Positions 8,719-18,000 are shown, numbered from the stretch's first letter. The stretch: DNA of 64,000 nucleotides from Arthrobacter sp. H35-D1 (GCF_030063185.1 NZ_JASISP010000001.1:248001-312000), one strand, 5' to 3'. The notes: generated by a model not told the origin, from the letters alone. Made by a program: numbers and translations.

Positions 8719-9378
8719 ATGGCTTCAAAACCCGCTCCCCGCGCACCCCGCCTCTCCCCCGTCACACTCAAGGGCCTCGAACCCAACGAAGACCGATTCT
8801 TCAGTTCCGGGGACAGCCACGACGGCCAGCTCTTTGACGGAACGGACTTCGCCGGCGCAGACCTCACCTCCACGGACTTTCTGGAATGCGAGTTGCACCG
8901 CGCCACGTTCCACAACGCCCAAATGCGTGGCGTGCGGTTCCGTGACGTCATCCTCGCCGACAGTTTCGCCCCGGTACTGAAGGCGTCGCGGAGCAGCTGG
9001 CGGGATGTTCAAATCACTGCACCGCGGTGGGGATCGGCGGAGCTGTACGACAGTGCTTGGACCAATGTGCGCATTGATGGCGGAAAACTGGATTTTTTGA
9101 ACCTGCGCTCCGCAAAAATCACCGACCTGCAAATCAGCGACTGCATCATTGACGAACTGGATCTGGGCGGCGCCACGGTCACCCGGTTGTCCCTGAAGAA
9201 CTGCCGGATCGGAACCCTTGACCTCCTGCAGGCAACGTTGCAGGACTTTGACATCCGCAGCACTGATTTCCGCACTCTCAACGGCGTGGGATCAATGGCC
9301 GGGACCGTCATGGACGACTACCAGCTCAGCCTCTTGGCCCCGACCCTGGCAGCACATTTGGGCATCACCCTGGCTTAG
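8719..9378 (+). CDS. Pentapeptide-repeat-like protein
   Basis: A 219-residue soluble protein with pentapeptide-type A(D/N)LXX steps: FAGADLTSTDFLECELHRA, then MRGVRFRDVIL, LDFLNLRSAKITDLQ, LDLGGATVTRLSLKNCRIG and a last FDIRSTDFRTLN. These fold into a right-handed four-sided beta helix. Some members mimic DNA and protect gyrase (Qnr, MfpA), but pentapeptide proteins vary greatly and nothing here shows a gyrase role. The N-terminal 45 residues are outside the helix. It has its own leaderless promoter and no obvious functional partner. Confidence 0.8.
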   Translation: MASKPAPRAPRLSPVTLKGLEPNEDRFFSSGDSHDGQLFDGTDFAGADLTSTDFLECELHRATFHNAQMRGVRFRDVILADSFAPVLKASRSSWRDVQITAPRWGSAELYDSAWTNVRIDGGKLDFLNLRSAKITDLQISDCIIDELDLGGATVTRLSLKNCRIGTLDLLQATLQDFDIRSTDFRTLNGVGSMAGTVMDDYQLSLLAPTLAAHLGITLA

Positions 9379-9437
9379 AGCCCGTCGCCGGGAACGCCCC
9401 CATCGTCCCGTCGGGCGCCTCGCCGTCAGCGCACCGC

Positions 9438-9869
9438 TCAGCCGGCGAGCGAGACGCCAACACTGGCCAGCACGCCGAACACCGTGCCCCAAATGATGAT
9501 GGAAATGACCTGCCAGAGGATAACGGCGTTCTTCTGGGCACCGAAGGAAACCATGGCGGCGGAGGTGATCTGGCTGGGCAGGATGGTCTGGCCCATCAAG
9601 CTGACCCCGGCCACGCCGTATTTGTCGAACGCGGCGCGCAGCTTTTGCCGGCGGGGGGTCGATTCCTTGGGCGCCTTCCCCGCAGCAATCTTGGCCCGCA
9701 CCCCGTGCGCACTGAGCACCACTATCAGCATGGAGACAATGTTCCCCGCCACGGCCGCGGCAATGGCCACCGCCGGGTTCAGCCCGCCCAGCACGCCCAC
9801 CACGGAACCAAAGTAGGACTCCACAAACGGAATGGCTCCCACCAGCAGCACCCCGACCCACTGCAGCAT
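9438..9869 (-). CDS. Small multidrug-export family membrane protein
   Basis: A 143-residue hydrophobic protein with about four membrane segments (WVGVLLVGAIPFVES, AVAIAAAVAGNIVSMLIVVL, VISIIIWGTVFGVLASVGV). The AIPFVESYFGS motif and size fit the 'small multi-drug export' family (PF06695). The name is historical; transport of drugs is not shown for most members. The ATG at 9869 has no clear Shine-Dalgarno sequence. It is transcribed away from the two-component genes at 10056. Confidence 0.75.
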   Translation of the reverse strand: MLQWVGVLLVGAIPFVESYFGSVVGVLGGLNPAVAIAAAVAGNIVSMLIVVLSAHGVRAKIAAGKAPKESTPRRQKLRAAFDKYGVAGVSLMGQTILPSQITSAAMVSFGAQKNAVILWQVISIIIWGTVFGVLASVGVSLAG

Positions 9870-10023
9870 GGGGGAAGGGAAGCCGTGAACGCCTGCATTG
9901 ATTCAATCATCGTGACTACTTTCATGGTGCGGAAACGTTGTTGATTCAATTCTGTCGCCGCCGTCCGGGTGGCTGTAGTGCGTTGCTGTCACCCTTCCAC
10001 CAGCGCTTTTCCACGGCGGGACC

Positions 10024-10048
10024 ATGACAAATGTCATTGCTTTAGACT
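10024..10048 (+). promoter_or_regulatory. Promoter and palindromic operator of the two-component pair
   Basis: ATGACAAATGTCAT (10024-10037) is a perfect 14-bp palindrome with a 2-nt centre, of the kind bound by LuxR/NarL-type response regulators. It sits just before the -10 TAGACT (10043-10048), which is 7 nt from the ATG. Autoregulation by the response regulator encoded at 11342 is the likely meaning. Confidence 0.65.
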
Positions 10049-10055
10049 GAGCAGC

Positions 10056-11345
10056 ATGCCCACTTCCGCCACCACCCCTGCAGCTTTGCTCGAGCTGGAC
10101 GACGGCAGCCAGACCGGCTCGCCGCACCCCGCCACGCAGGCCTCCGCCAGGCAGGCTCCGGCGTCACAGGTTCCCGGCCGCAGCGTGAACACCACCTGGG
10201 CCTACACGCTGGGTTCCATCGTTTTTATCCTGTTGGCGCTCGACGCCACGTTGGTCGCCGGGGTCCTGCAGGATTTTTCGCTCAAGCACGACGTCGTCAC
10301 CGGGTTCCTGCTTGCCGCCCTGGTTTGCGCTGTGGCCACGCAGATCCGCTACTGCTGGTTTCTGCGGGCAGGGCTGGGCGGCGGACTTCCCGGCCCTGCC
10401 TGGACCATTGCCCTGCTGGTCCCGTCGGCAGGGGTCTGGCTGCTGGGCCTGCTGACGCCCGCCGATGCCATGCTGACAGCGCTGCCCCTCTGGTTGGCAG
10501 CTTGTTTGCTGGCTTGCCTGCTGCCCCAACGGCAGCGGTGGTTGGCCTTGGCGGCCGGGCTCGCTATTTCACTGCTGCAACCGGCGGCCGGCTTCGTCTT
10601 GAATGGGCAGGCTTCCGGCTTCCCGCCCGACCCCGGCACTTGGATGCTCTTCGCCTACGCCATCTTCATGCCGTTTGTGCTGTTGAGCAGCCTGTGGTGG
10701 TGGCGGGTGGTGGTGGAGCTGGACAGGCATCGCCAAATGGCCGGGGAGCTTGCCGTGGCTCAGGAAAGGCTGCGTTTTGCCGCTGACCTGCACGATATCC
10801 AGGGGCACCATCTGCAAGTCATTGCGCTCAAGTCCGAGCTGGCCGAACGGCTGTTGACCGTCAACGTCGACGCTGCGCGGGAAAATATCCACCAGGCGCG
10901 GCTGATCGCCAAGCAGGCCATGGAAGAGACCCGCTCACTGGTGTCCGGGTACCGCGAGATTGCCTTGGACAACGAGCTGGAAAATGCCTGCGAGGTGCTG
11001 ACGGCCGCCGGCGCCCGGTGCGAGCTGGCGGCGGGGAGCCTGCCCGGCACCGCTGCCGCCCGCCAGACATTGGCCATGGCCGTTCGGGAAGCCACCACCA
11101 ACATCCTCCGCCACAGCAACGCCACCCGGGTCTCCATCGCACTGGCCGATGCCGAGCACGGCTTCACCCTGTCCATCAGCAACAACGGGGTGGCGAGCCA
11201 AGCCCCCTCGACGCGGACTCCCGGCTCAGGCCTCGCCGGCCTGCGGGAGCGCGTCGGGGCGCTGGGCGGAACCCTGACAACAACCACGGATAACGACTGC
11301 TTTGAATTTCTTGTGTGGGTCCCCGGCAAAGGAACAATTGCGTGA
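10056..11345 (+). CDS. DesK/LiaS-like sensor histidine kinase
   Basis: A 429-residue membrane kinase. Residues about 45-230 hold five or six hydrophobic segments. They are followed by a HisKA_3 dimerisation helix with the phospho-acceptor motif FAADLHDIQGHHLQ (His near 247) and a C-terminal HATPase_c domain (VREATTNILRHSNAT for the N box, GSGLAGLRERV for the G box). The start at 10056 lies 7 nt behind a -10 box; the longer frame from 9969 would run through the promoter. Its last codons overlap the response regulator start. Signal unknown; homologous systems sense membrane fluidity or envelope stress. Confidence 0.92.
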   Translation: MPTSATTPAALLELDDGSQTGSPHPATQASARQAPASQVPGRSVNTTWAYTLGSIVFILLALDATLVAGVLQDFSLKHDVVTGFLLAALVCAVATQIRYCWFLRAGLGGGLPGPAWTIALLVPSAGVWLLGLLTPADAMLTALPLWLAACLLACLLPQRQRWLALAAGLAISLLQPAAGFVLNGQASGFPPDPGTWMLFAYAIFMPFVLLSSLWWWRVVVELDRHRQMAGELAVAQERLRFAADLHDIQGHHLQVIALKSELAERLLTVNVDAARENIHQARLIAKQAMEETRSLVSGYREIALDNELENACEVLTAAGARCELAAGSLPGTAAARQTLAMAVREATTNILRHSNATRVSIALADAEHGFTLSISNNGVASQAPSTRTPGSGLAGLRERVGALGGTLTTTTDNDCFEFLVWVPGKGTIA

Positions 11346-11968
11346 ATGAACCACAGGGACCCGGGCGCATTCGGCTGTTGATTGCCGACGACGAACATCT
11401 GATCCGGGGCGCACTCGAGGCGCTCTTGGGCCTGGAGCCGGACATTGAGGTGGTGGCCAGCGCGGACAACGGCGAGACGGCGGCCGAGCTTGCCTTGGCC
11501 TGCGAGCCGGACATTTGCCTGCTGGATCTGGAGATGCCGCGGGCGGACGGGCTGGAGGCGGCTGTGCGCATCCTGTCCACCGTGGACACCCGGGTCATCA
11601 TCGTCACCCGCCATGCCCGTCCCGGGGTGCTTCGGCGTGCCTTGGCATCGCGGGTTTCCGGCTTTGTGCCGAAGTCGACCCCCGCGGAAGACCTGGCTCA
11701 TGTGATCCGGGATGTGGCGGCCGGCAAACGTTACATCGACCCCGAGATCGCAGCAGCGGCATTGACGGCGGAACGCTGCCCGCTAACCGACAGGGAGCTG
11801 GATGCCCTGCGCTTCAGCCGGTCGACCACCAGCGTGGCACAAATTGCCGAACGGCTGCACCTGTCCCCCGGCACCGTGCGCAACTACCTGTCCTCGGCCA
11901 TCATGAAGCTCAACGCCGCCTCCCGGCACGACGCAGCCGAGAAAGCGTGGCAGCAAGGCTGGATTTGA
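11342..11968 (+). CDS. NarL/LuxR-family response regulator
   Basis: A 208-residue regulator with a receiver domain (acid pair D16-D17, phospho-acceptor D62 in CLLDLEMPRADG, Lys K111 in FVPKSTPAED) and a C-terminal LuxR-type helix-turn-helix (LTDRELDALRF ... IAERLHLSPGTVRNYLSSAI). It starts at a GTG overlapping the kinase stop (GTGA), so kinase and regulator are made together. The palindrome upstream of the kinase gene is the best candidate binding site. Receiver and DNA-binding residues look complete. Confidence 0.93.
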   Translation: MNEPQGPGRIRLLIADDEHLIRGALEALLGLEPDIEVVASADNGETAAELALACEPDICLLDLEMPRADGLEAAVRILSTVDTRVIIVTRHARPGVLRRALASRVSGFVPKSTPAEDLAHVIRDVAAGKRYIDPEIAAAALTAERCPLTDRELDALRFSRSTTSVAQIAERLHLSPGTVRNYLSSAIMKLNAASRHDAAEKAWQQGWI

Positions 11969-12004
11969 TCGCTGCCGACCGTGGCGGAGCCGATATCAGT
12001 GCCG

Positions 12005-12010
12005 TACGCT
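12005..12010 (+). promoter_or_regulatory. -10 box (TACGCT) of the cold-shock-like gene
   Basis: TACGCT ends 6 nt before the ATG at 12017, identical in sequence and near-identical in spacing to the boxes at 5705 and 39127. Confidence 0.55.
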
Positions 12011-12016
12011 GGCGAC

Positions 12017-12472
12017 ATGGCAGACCACCGGATGTCGGGCACAGGGATGGCAAGCCAGGGAACCGTGCGCTCATGGAACGACGAAGACGGCTGGGGAGTC
12101 ATCGACAGCGAGCCGACCCCTGGCGGCTGCTGGGCGCATTTTGCCGACGTGGCCATCGTCGGCCACAGGACGCTGTTGCCGGGACAGCAGGTCGAGTTCC
12201 AGTGGGAGTCCGCCGACCAGGACGGGTTTGCTTTCCGTGCCACACGCGTGTGGCCTGTGCGGGCACCCAGCCCGTCGCCGACGCGCCAGCGGAGGCGCCC
12301 GGCGGGGCCTATTCCTCCAGCCTCAGGATCACGTTGGACGAGAATTGAGCGCACCATAAAGCCGCTTGCCCCCGGATACCCTTGCCCCGCAGCCCAAAGT
12401 ACGGCAGCATTTTTGAAGGCAGCACCCGCCTGGAGAGCATCCGGGGAGACACATTCAAGGGAAGGCGTGTAA
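12017..12472 (+). CDS. Cold-shock-domain-like protein, probably frameshifted near its C-terminus
   Basis: Residues about 13-80 form a cold-shock (OB-fold) domain: [37 protein letters not shown] and [11 protein letters not shown]. The open frame then runs on to 12472 through an Arg/Pro-rich stretch unlike this family. In the next frame the same DNA reads [12 protein letters not shown] and then [13 protein letters not shown] with a stop at 12346-12348, which looks like the natural ending of these actinobacterial proteins. A single-base change around 12255-12280 would restore it, so either the gene is broken at its tail or the sequence has an indel error. The ATG at 12017 sits 6 nt behind a -10. 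Confidence 0.65.
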   Translation: MADHRMSGTGMASQGTVRSWNDEDGWGVIDSEPTPGGCWAHFADVAIVGHRTLLPGQQVEFQWESADQDGFAFRATRVWPVRAPSPSPTRQRRRPAGPIPPASGSRWTRIERTIKPLAPGYPCPAAQSTAAFLKAAPAWRASGETHSREGV

Positions 12473-12476
12473 CACC

Positions 12477-13460
<984 letters not shown>

Positions 13461-13500
13461 CCCCCCAGCAAGCAGTCCAGCCTGGCAGGCAGGCGTCCGT

Positions 13501-13531
13501 GGGTCCGGGGATGGGTTCCATCCCCGGACCC
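13501..13531 (+). terminator. Perfect 14-bp hairpin terminator
   Basis: 13501-13514 pairs exactly with 13518-13531 around a 3-nt loop, 40 nt after the aldo/keto reductase stop and 8 nt before the -10 box of the next gene. No T-run. Confidence 0.85.
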
Positions 13532-13538
13532 TCTCGCC

Positions 13539-13544
13539 TAGACT
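13539..13544 (+). promoter_or_regulatory. -10 box (TAGACT) of the sialidase gene
   Basis: TAGACT ends 6 nt before the GTG start at 13551, with no room for a ribosome binding site. Confidence 0.6.
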
Positions 13545-13550
13545 TGATAC

Positions 13551-15263
13551 GTGAACCTACGTCCTACCTCTTGTGAGCATGTTCTTGCGCGCCGCGGCGT
13601 TGCCGGACACCGCCAGTACCGCATCCCCGCCTTGGCCGTGTCCACACGGGGCACCATCCTCGCCGCCTATGACGGCCGCCCCAATCTGGACGACCTGCCC
13701 AGCCCCATCGACCTGCTCATCCGCCGAAGCACCGACAACGGGCACACGTGGGGCCCCCAGCAGGCGGTGCGGACAGGCAGCGGGCTCGACGGTTACGGCG
13801 ACCCCAGCCTGCTCGTCGACACGGCGACCGGTCGCATTTTTATGTTCCATGCGGCAGGCACGCACGCGGGCTTCTTTGAAGCTGTTGCGGGGCTGGAGGA
13901 CGAGGACGCCATCCAGCACGCGGACCTGAGTTTTTCCGACGACGACGGCGCCACCTGGGAACATCGCCGCCTCACCGGCATGCTCAAGCGCGACGGCATG
14001 ACAGGCCTGTTTGCCGCCGCCGGCGCGGGTATCCAAATCCACACCGGCGCGTTCACCGGTCGTCTGGTGCAGCAGTTTGTGGTCTTGTTCCACGGCGAGA
14101 TCTTGTCCGCCAGCGCGTACAGCGACGACCACGGCGACACGTGGACGCTGGGTGAACTGATCGCCGGGGGCAATGAAAACAAGGTGGTCGCCCGCACAGA
14201 CGGCAGCCTGCTCATGCACTCGCGCGCCACCCCTTTCAGGCTCACGGCGGTCTCCAGCGACGGCGGCCAGTCCTACTCCCCCGCCCAGCCCCATCCCGAG
14301 CTGCCCGATCCCAGCGACAACGGCTCGGTGGCGCGCTTTGACGGCCTGCCCAACGTAACCTCGCTGGCGAGCCCGGAGACCGAACACTGGCTTATCGCCA
14401 CCCACAACCACGACTCCCTGTTGCGCCGGAACACCCTGTTGAAGCTGTCGCAGGACGACGGGGCAACGTGGCCTTTCGCCGTCGTGCTGTGTGCGGGAAG
14501 TTCGCAGTATTCCACCGCCACCCGCCTGCCCAGCGGCCGCATCGGGGTGTTGTACGAGCGCCAGGGCTACCAGGAAATCGTGTTCACCACTGTGGAGCCA
14601 GAGGAGTTGCTGGCTTCCCCCGCCGCTGCCCTGACGCACGACGCCGACACCTCCATGGCGGGCGCAGTCGGCTTGAGCGTGGTGTTGCGTTCCATCACGC
14701 CCGGCCGGCCCGCCGTCTGGGAGAGCGTCGGCGAGAGCTTTGTGCTGGCCCAGACCGATGGGGACTGGGATCCCGCCACGTGGAAGGAAGTGGGGCAGGA
14801 CTATTCTGCGGATATGCCGCAAGTCCTCTCCAACCGCGAGTCGCAGGACGTGAATTACGGCTCCGTGGTTCCTGGCTACAAGGCAGGGGACGTGCTGGCG
14901 TTCAGCGGCCGCGTGGAAGACTTTGCGGACGGCGCTGCACTTTCCGTTGCCGTGCGCCTTGGCCATCTGGTGGATGGTGGTGTGCCTTTCAAACGCGGAC
15001 CTGCGTTTGGCGGCGCGTCGGCCGGAGGTGCAGCTGCCGGGGAAACCATTGTTGACTGGGAGCCGCTGGATGCCGGTGCGGTCCGGGGTTTTGCGGCCAC
15101 CTACACGATGACTGAAACGGATGTGGCGGCCACGTCGTTGACGCTGGTGTTCACCGTGGGCGTTGATACTGGTTCCAGCTCAGCCTGCGCCCGCCGGGCC
15201 TTCACCTTTGACGTTGCCTCAGGGGATATCGGAACGTCGGGGGCCAGCAGCACGGCAGGCTGA
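13551..15263 (+). CDS. Exo-alpha-sialidase-like BNR-repeat glycosidase
   Basis: A 570-residue protein with sialidase hallmarks: the YRIPAL (RIP) motif near residue 23 and Asp boxes S-X-D-X-G-X-T-W at STDNGHTW, SDDDGATW, SDDHGDTW and SQDDGATW plus a degenerate SSDGGQSY. These build a six-bladed propeller that removes terminal sialic acid. Residues beyond about 380 form an extra C-terminal beta-rich region of unclear type. There is no signal peptide, so it would act inside the cell unless exported another way. GTG start, leaderless. No nan transport or catabolic genes are adjacent. Confidence 0.85.
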   Translation: MNLRPTSCEHVLARRGVAGHRQYRIPALAVSTRGTILAAYDGRPNLDDLPSPIDLLIRRSTDNGHTWGPQQAVRTGSGLDGYGDPSLLVDTATGRIFMFHAAGTHAGFFEAVAGLEDEDAIQHADLSFSDDDGATWEHRRLTGMLKRDGMTGLFAAAGAGIQIHTGAFTGRLVQQFVVLFHGEILSASAYSDDHGDTWTLGELIAGGNENKVVARTDGSLLMHSRATPFRLTAVSSDGGQSYSPAQPHPELPDPSDNGSVARFDGLPNVTSLASPETEHWLIATHNHDSLLRRNTLLKLSQDDGATWPFAVVLCAGSSQYSTATRLPSGRIGVLYERQGYQEIVFTTVEPEELLASPAAALTHDADTSMAGAVGLSVVLRSITPGRPAVWESVGESFVLAQTDGDWDPATWKEVGQDYSADMPQVLSNRESQDVNYGSVVPGYKAGDVLAFSGRVEDFADGAALSVAVRLGHLVDGGVPFKRGPAFGGASAGGAAAGETIVDWEPLDAGAVRGFAATYTMTETDVAATSLTLVFTVGVDTGSSSACARRAFTFDVASGDIGTSGASSTAG

Positions 15264-15301
15264 CCCTGCTGGCCGCTCCGACATGATGCTTGCCGTTGCA
15301 C

Positions 15302-15826
15302 TCAATCAGGTCCAGGCCTCTTGTGGGCGTCGTCGAAGTCCTCAAGCGCTTTGCCAATGGCGTGGTCGGCACCGGCGGCAGTGTGGGCGGCCTTGAGTGT
15401 TTCGGCAGTGACATTGAACCCCGAGACTCTCGCCTGCAGTTGGGCCAAGGCGGCGACAAGCATGCTTTCCTGTTCTGCGAGGGCGTCGCGTTGCGCCACC
15501 AGGTCCACCATCTGCTCGCCCATGATGTGATGGCGCCCCAAGGCAGTTTGGGCGGCGGCGCCGTCCCCTGTGGCCTGTGACTTTTCCGCTTGCTCCGCCA
15601 AGGCGTCCAACGCGTGCTGCAAATCTTCAGCCTGCAGATCCAGCCGCTGCCGGCTGACCGAAACATCGGCCACGCCGCGGCGCATCTTTTGCACGGCGGC
15701 CTGCTGCTTGAGCTGGGCTTCACCCAAAGTGAGCTGGTCGCGGGAGGAGGCCCCGGCGTCGTCCTTGTTTTGCTGCTTGGACTTGCGCGGCTTGAAAGCA
15801 GCGGCAATCCGGGCGAAAAAGCTCAT
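15302..15826 (-). CDS. PspA/IM30-like coiled-coil protein
   Basis: A 174-residue, almost entirely helical protein beginning MSFFARIAAAFKPRKSKQ, an amphipathic membrane-binding start, followed by a coiled coil with heptads (LKQQAAVQKMRRGV, LDALAEQAEKSQAT, LAEQESMLVAALAQL). This resembles short phage-shock/ESCRT-III-like proteins that protect membranes. The identity is by overall pattern, not a strict motif, and it is shorter than classic PspA (about 220). Its ATG overlaps the stop of the upstream membrane gene (ATGA), so the two are coupled. Confidence 0.65.
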   Translation of the reverse strand: MSFFARIAAAFKPRKSKQQNKDDAGASSRDQLTLGEAQLKQQAAVQKMRRGVADVSVSRQRLDLQAEDLQHALDALAEQAEKSQATGDGAAAQTALGRHHIMGEQMVDLVAQRDALAEQESMLVAALAQLQARVSGFNVTAETLKAAHTAAGADHAIGKALEDFDDAHKRPGPD

Positions 15827-16410
15827 GGGCCTGGCTGGTCGGTGCCGAGATCGGTGTACGTCTTGGACCATTTCTTCAGCATGGCTGCCTCGATCTCAAG
15901 GGTGCGGGTGAGGTCCTTCAAATCAACGTCGCCCGCTGGCGCGGCGGCACTGGCCAGGGCGTTGCGCAGCCCCTTGGCGGTTTGCGTAATCTGTTCCACC
16001 TGCACACCGAGGGTTTTCGCGTACAGCGACTGGACAGCTGGGTCGGGCTCCTGCTGAGCCACCAAAAGCTGGTGCTCCATGAGCGTTCCGGTCTGCTGGA
16101 GGGTGTTGAAGATCGACTCCAAATTGCCGGTGTACTGGCGGGTGCCCTGTGCCGCGTCGAGGGAACGGCGGGTGGCTTGCAGCGAGTCCGCCAGCTCCAC
16201 ACGCTGCTTGAGGATCTCCCCCATGGGCCCTGTGGTGGAGTCCGCCCGAACCTTCAAGGCACTGCGCTTGGCGGATTCGTATTTGGGCTTGGAAATCTTC
16301 ACAAGGCTCACCACCCCGCGTGAAACCAACACCCCCACGGTGATGGCCACGCCAACAACAATGGCGATGATCACCAGCATGAGGATCAAGAAGACGGTGC
16401 CGAAGTCCAT
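15823..16410 (-). CDS. Membrane-anchored coiled-coil protein of unknown function
   Basis: A 195-residue protein with one N-terminal transmembrane helix (about 5-30, VFLILMLVIIAIVVGVAITV) and a long cytoplasmic helical region. I do not recognise a named family. It overlaps the PspA-like gene by 4 nt, and both proteins are coiled coils, so a membrane-tethered partner for the PspA-like protein is a reasonable inference. It is divergent from the YccF gene. Confidence 0.8.
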   Translation of the reverse strand: MDFGTVFLILMLVIIAIVVGVAITVGVLVSRGVVSLVKISKPKYESAKRSALKVRADSTTGPMGEILKQRVELADSLQATRRSLDAAQGTRQYTGNLESIFNTLQQTGTLMEHQLLVAQQEPDPAVQSLYAKTLGVQVEQITQTAKGLRNALASAAAPAGDVDLKDLTRTLEIEAAMLKKWSKTYTDLGTDQPGP

Positions 16411-16566
16411 GGAATCGTCGGTTTCCTTGCCTTTGAGCTGCGCTGACTACTGGTCAAAATTAGCGTAGCACCGGTGGCTGTCCCGGGTGTGGGCACGCTC
16501 TGCTTGCTGGAGCGGATTCAGGGTTTTCACCGGGTTTCCGTTGAGGCAATTGTGGGTGCGGCAGGG

Positions 16567-16572
16567 CAGAAT
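16567..16572 (+). promoter_or_regulatory. -10 box (CAGAAT) of the YccF gene
   Basis: CAGAAT ends 6 nt before the ATG at 16579, the same spacing as the TANNNT leaderless boxes. Confidence 0.45.
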
Positions 16573-16578
16573 GGAACG

Positions 16579-16980
16579 ATGAAGACCATTTTGAATGTCA
16601 TTTGGCTGGTGTTGGGCGGTTTCTGGCTCGCGTTGGGCTATTGCCTGGCTGGCATTGTTTGCTGCCTGCTCATTGTGACGATTCCGTGGGGCATCGCCTC
16701 CTTCCGCATTGCCAACTACGCGCTGTGGCCCTTTGGCAGGACAGTGGTGGACAAACCCGGCGGCACAGGCATCGCCAGCACCCTGGGCAATGTCATCTGG
16801 CTGCTGGTGGCCGGAATTTGGATTGTCATTGCCCACGTCACCACGGCTTTTGCCATGGCCATCACCATCATTGGCATCCCGTTGGCCATCGCCAACCTGA
16901 AGATGATCCCCATTTCGCTCATGCCCCTCGGAAAGGAAATCGTCCCCACCAACCAGCCGTTCGTGAAAATCTACCGTTGA
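16579..16980 (+). CDS. YccF domain membrane protein
   Basis: A 133-residue protein made of two similar halves, each with a hydrophobic pair followed by the conserved phrase: IPWGIASFRIANYALWPFGR in the first half and IGIPLAIANLKMIPISLMPL in the second, the duplicated YccF domain. It should sit in the membrane; its function is unknown in the family. The start at 16579 opens directly into the first helix (MKTILNVIWLVLGG). Confidence 0.9.
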   Translation: MKTILNVIWLVLGGFWLALGYCLAGIVCCLLIVTIPWGIASFRIANYALWPFGRTVVDKPGGTGIASTLGNVIWLLVAGIWIVIAHVTTAFAMAITIIGIPLAIANLKMIPISLMPLGKEIVPTNQPFVKIYR

Positions 16981-17061
16981 CCCGGGGCAATCCGCCTGCC
17001 CGGTCCGGGGCGGGAGCTGCCCGGCGGCAACGCCCAACGCCCTGTCCAGGGCAATTCCGCG

Positions 17062-17067
17062 TAAGCT
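17062..17067 (+). promoter_or_regulatory. -10 box (TAAGCT) of the small membrane gene
   Basis: TAAGCT ends 6 nt before the ATG at 17074. Confidence 0.55.
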
Positions 17068-17073
17068 GGTGCC

Positions 17074-17307
17074 ATGCGCAATAAGACCGACTGGCTGGAC
17101 ATCCTTGTCAGCTTCGCCAGCTTCGCCGCCATGATCCTGGTGCTCACGTTTACCCGCTTCAACCTGCCCATCAAGATTGTGCTGGCCTTTGCCGTGTCCC
17201 TGGCCATCACGGGCGGCTGGTCGTACTACAAACGCAAGGTCCGCCGTCGTCCTTCCGATCCCAAGCGCCTGCACGTGTACAGCGTGAAGAATGTGGACGA
17301 AAAATAG
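17074..17307 (+). CDS. Small two-helix membrane protein
   Basis: A 77-residue protein with two hydrophobic helices (about 9-25 and 33-51) and a basic tail KRKVRRRPSDPKR that should face the cytoplasm. I do not recognise a family with certainty; the layout resembles small DUF-type actinobacterial membrane proteins. Its TAG stop shares one base with the GTG of the HutD gene, so the two are translated together. Confidence 0.7.
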   Translation: MRNKTDWLDILVSFASFAAMILVLTFTRFNLPIKIVLAFAVSLAITGGWSYYKRKVRRRPSDPKRLHVYSVKNVDEK

Positions 17308-17933
17308 TGCAGATCATCCGCTACGCCTCCCTGAAGGCCATGCCTTGGGCGGGCGGGGCCACGCGGCAAATTGCGGCTGGCCCCGACGACGCCGCCAGCT
17401 GGGATTGGCGGTTAAGCCTGGCCGACGTGGCCAAGGCCGGCCCGTTTTCACCGCTGCCCGGCATTGACAGGATCATCACAGTGGTCGAGGGCGAGCTCAT
17501 TGCCCTGACTGTCGACGGTGTTGAGCAAGCCTTGGAAAAGTACCGACCCTTCCGCTTTTCCGGCGACTCCGAGACCTCCGCCACCTTGCCCACCGGCGCC
17601 CTGAAGGACCTGAACCTGATGACCCGGCGCGGTGCTTTCAAGGGCTACGCCGCCATCATCGAGCTCTCGAAAAAGCGGCCCCATCCCGTTTTTGCCGACC
17701 AGTTCGCCGTGCTGCTGCAAGGTTCGGCCACGGTTTCCCCAGCGGCCGTCGAGCCCGCCGACGTTGACCCCGTCGTCACAACGCTGGATTCCACCGACGA
17801 CTCCGGAGCCGCCGCCGTGCCGCCCGTCGTCGAGTCGCTGGGAAAGTTCGACACCGTCGTCGGCGCCGACGCAGCGCCCGAAATTTCCGGACGCGGCTTC
17901 CTTGCCGTGCTGAGCGTCGACGCAGCTTCCTAG
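17307..17933 (+). CDS. HutD/Ves-family cupin-like protein
   Basis: A 208-residue protein of the HutD family: an N-terminus with MPWAGGATRQIA, WDWRLSLADVAKAGPFSPLPG and RIITVVEGELIALTV, then LKDLNLMTRRG. HutD is often linked to histidine use and has a double-cupin-type fold, but its activity is not established; no hut genes are visible here. The last 60 residues are Ala/Val/Asp-rich and not part of the conserved fold. It starts at a GTG that overlaps the previous stop by one base. Confidence 0.85.
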   Translation: MQIIRYASLKAMPWAGGATRQIAAGPDDAASWDWRLSLADVAKAGPFSPLPGIDRIITVVEGELIALTVDGVEQALEKYRPFRFSGDSETSATLPTGALKDLNLMTRRGAFKGYAAIIELSKKRPHPVFADQFAVLLQGSATVSPAAVEPADVDPVVTTLDSTDDSGAAAVPPVVESLGKFDTVVGADAAPEISGRGFLAVLSVDAAS

Positions 17934-17955
17934 CTTCCCCGCCGCGGGCCGGAGT

Positions 17956-18000
17956 TTTCCGGCGTCGAGCTTTCCGGCGTCGAGCTTTCCGGCGTCGGCC
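17956..18000. repeat. 15-bp tandem repeat, three copies
   Basis: Units TTTCCGGCGTCGAGC at 17956-17970 and 17971-17985 are identical and the third (17986-18000) differs in its last three positions. It lies 23 nt after the HutD stop in non-coding DNA. A second locus with three 15-bp units, of different sequence, lies at 30838. Confidence 0.85.

Noticed and set aside
13557-14966. 469-codon minus-strand frame inside the sialidase gene
   Set aside because: Shadow of the sialidase; no start signal or family similarity.
16447-17274. 275-codon minus-strand frame over the YccF and small membrane genes
   Set aside because: The plus-strand genes have membrane helices, a known family and promoter boxes; the minus frame is rich in His/Gln/Asp/Gly, typical of antisense of hydrophobic codons.
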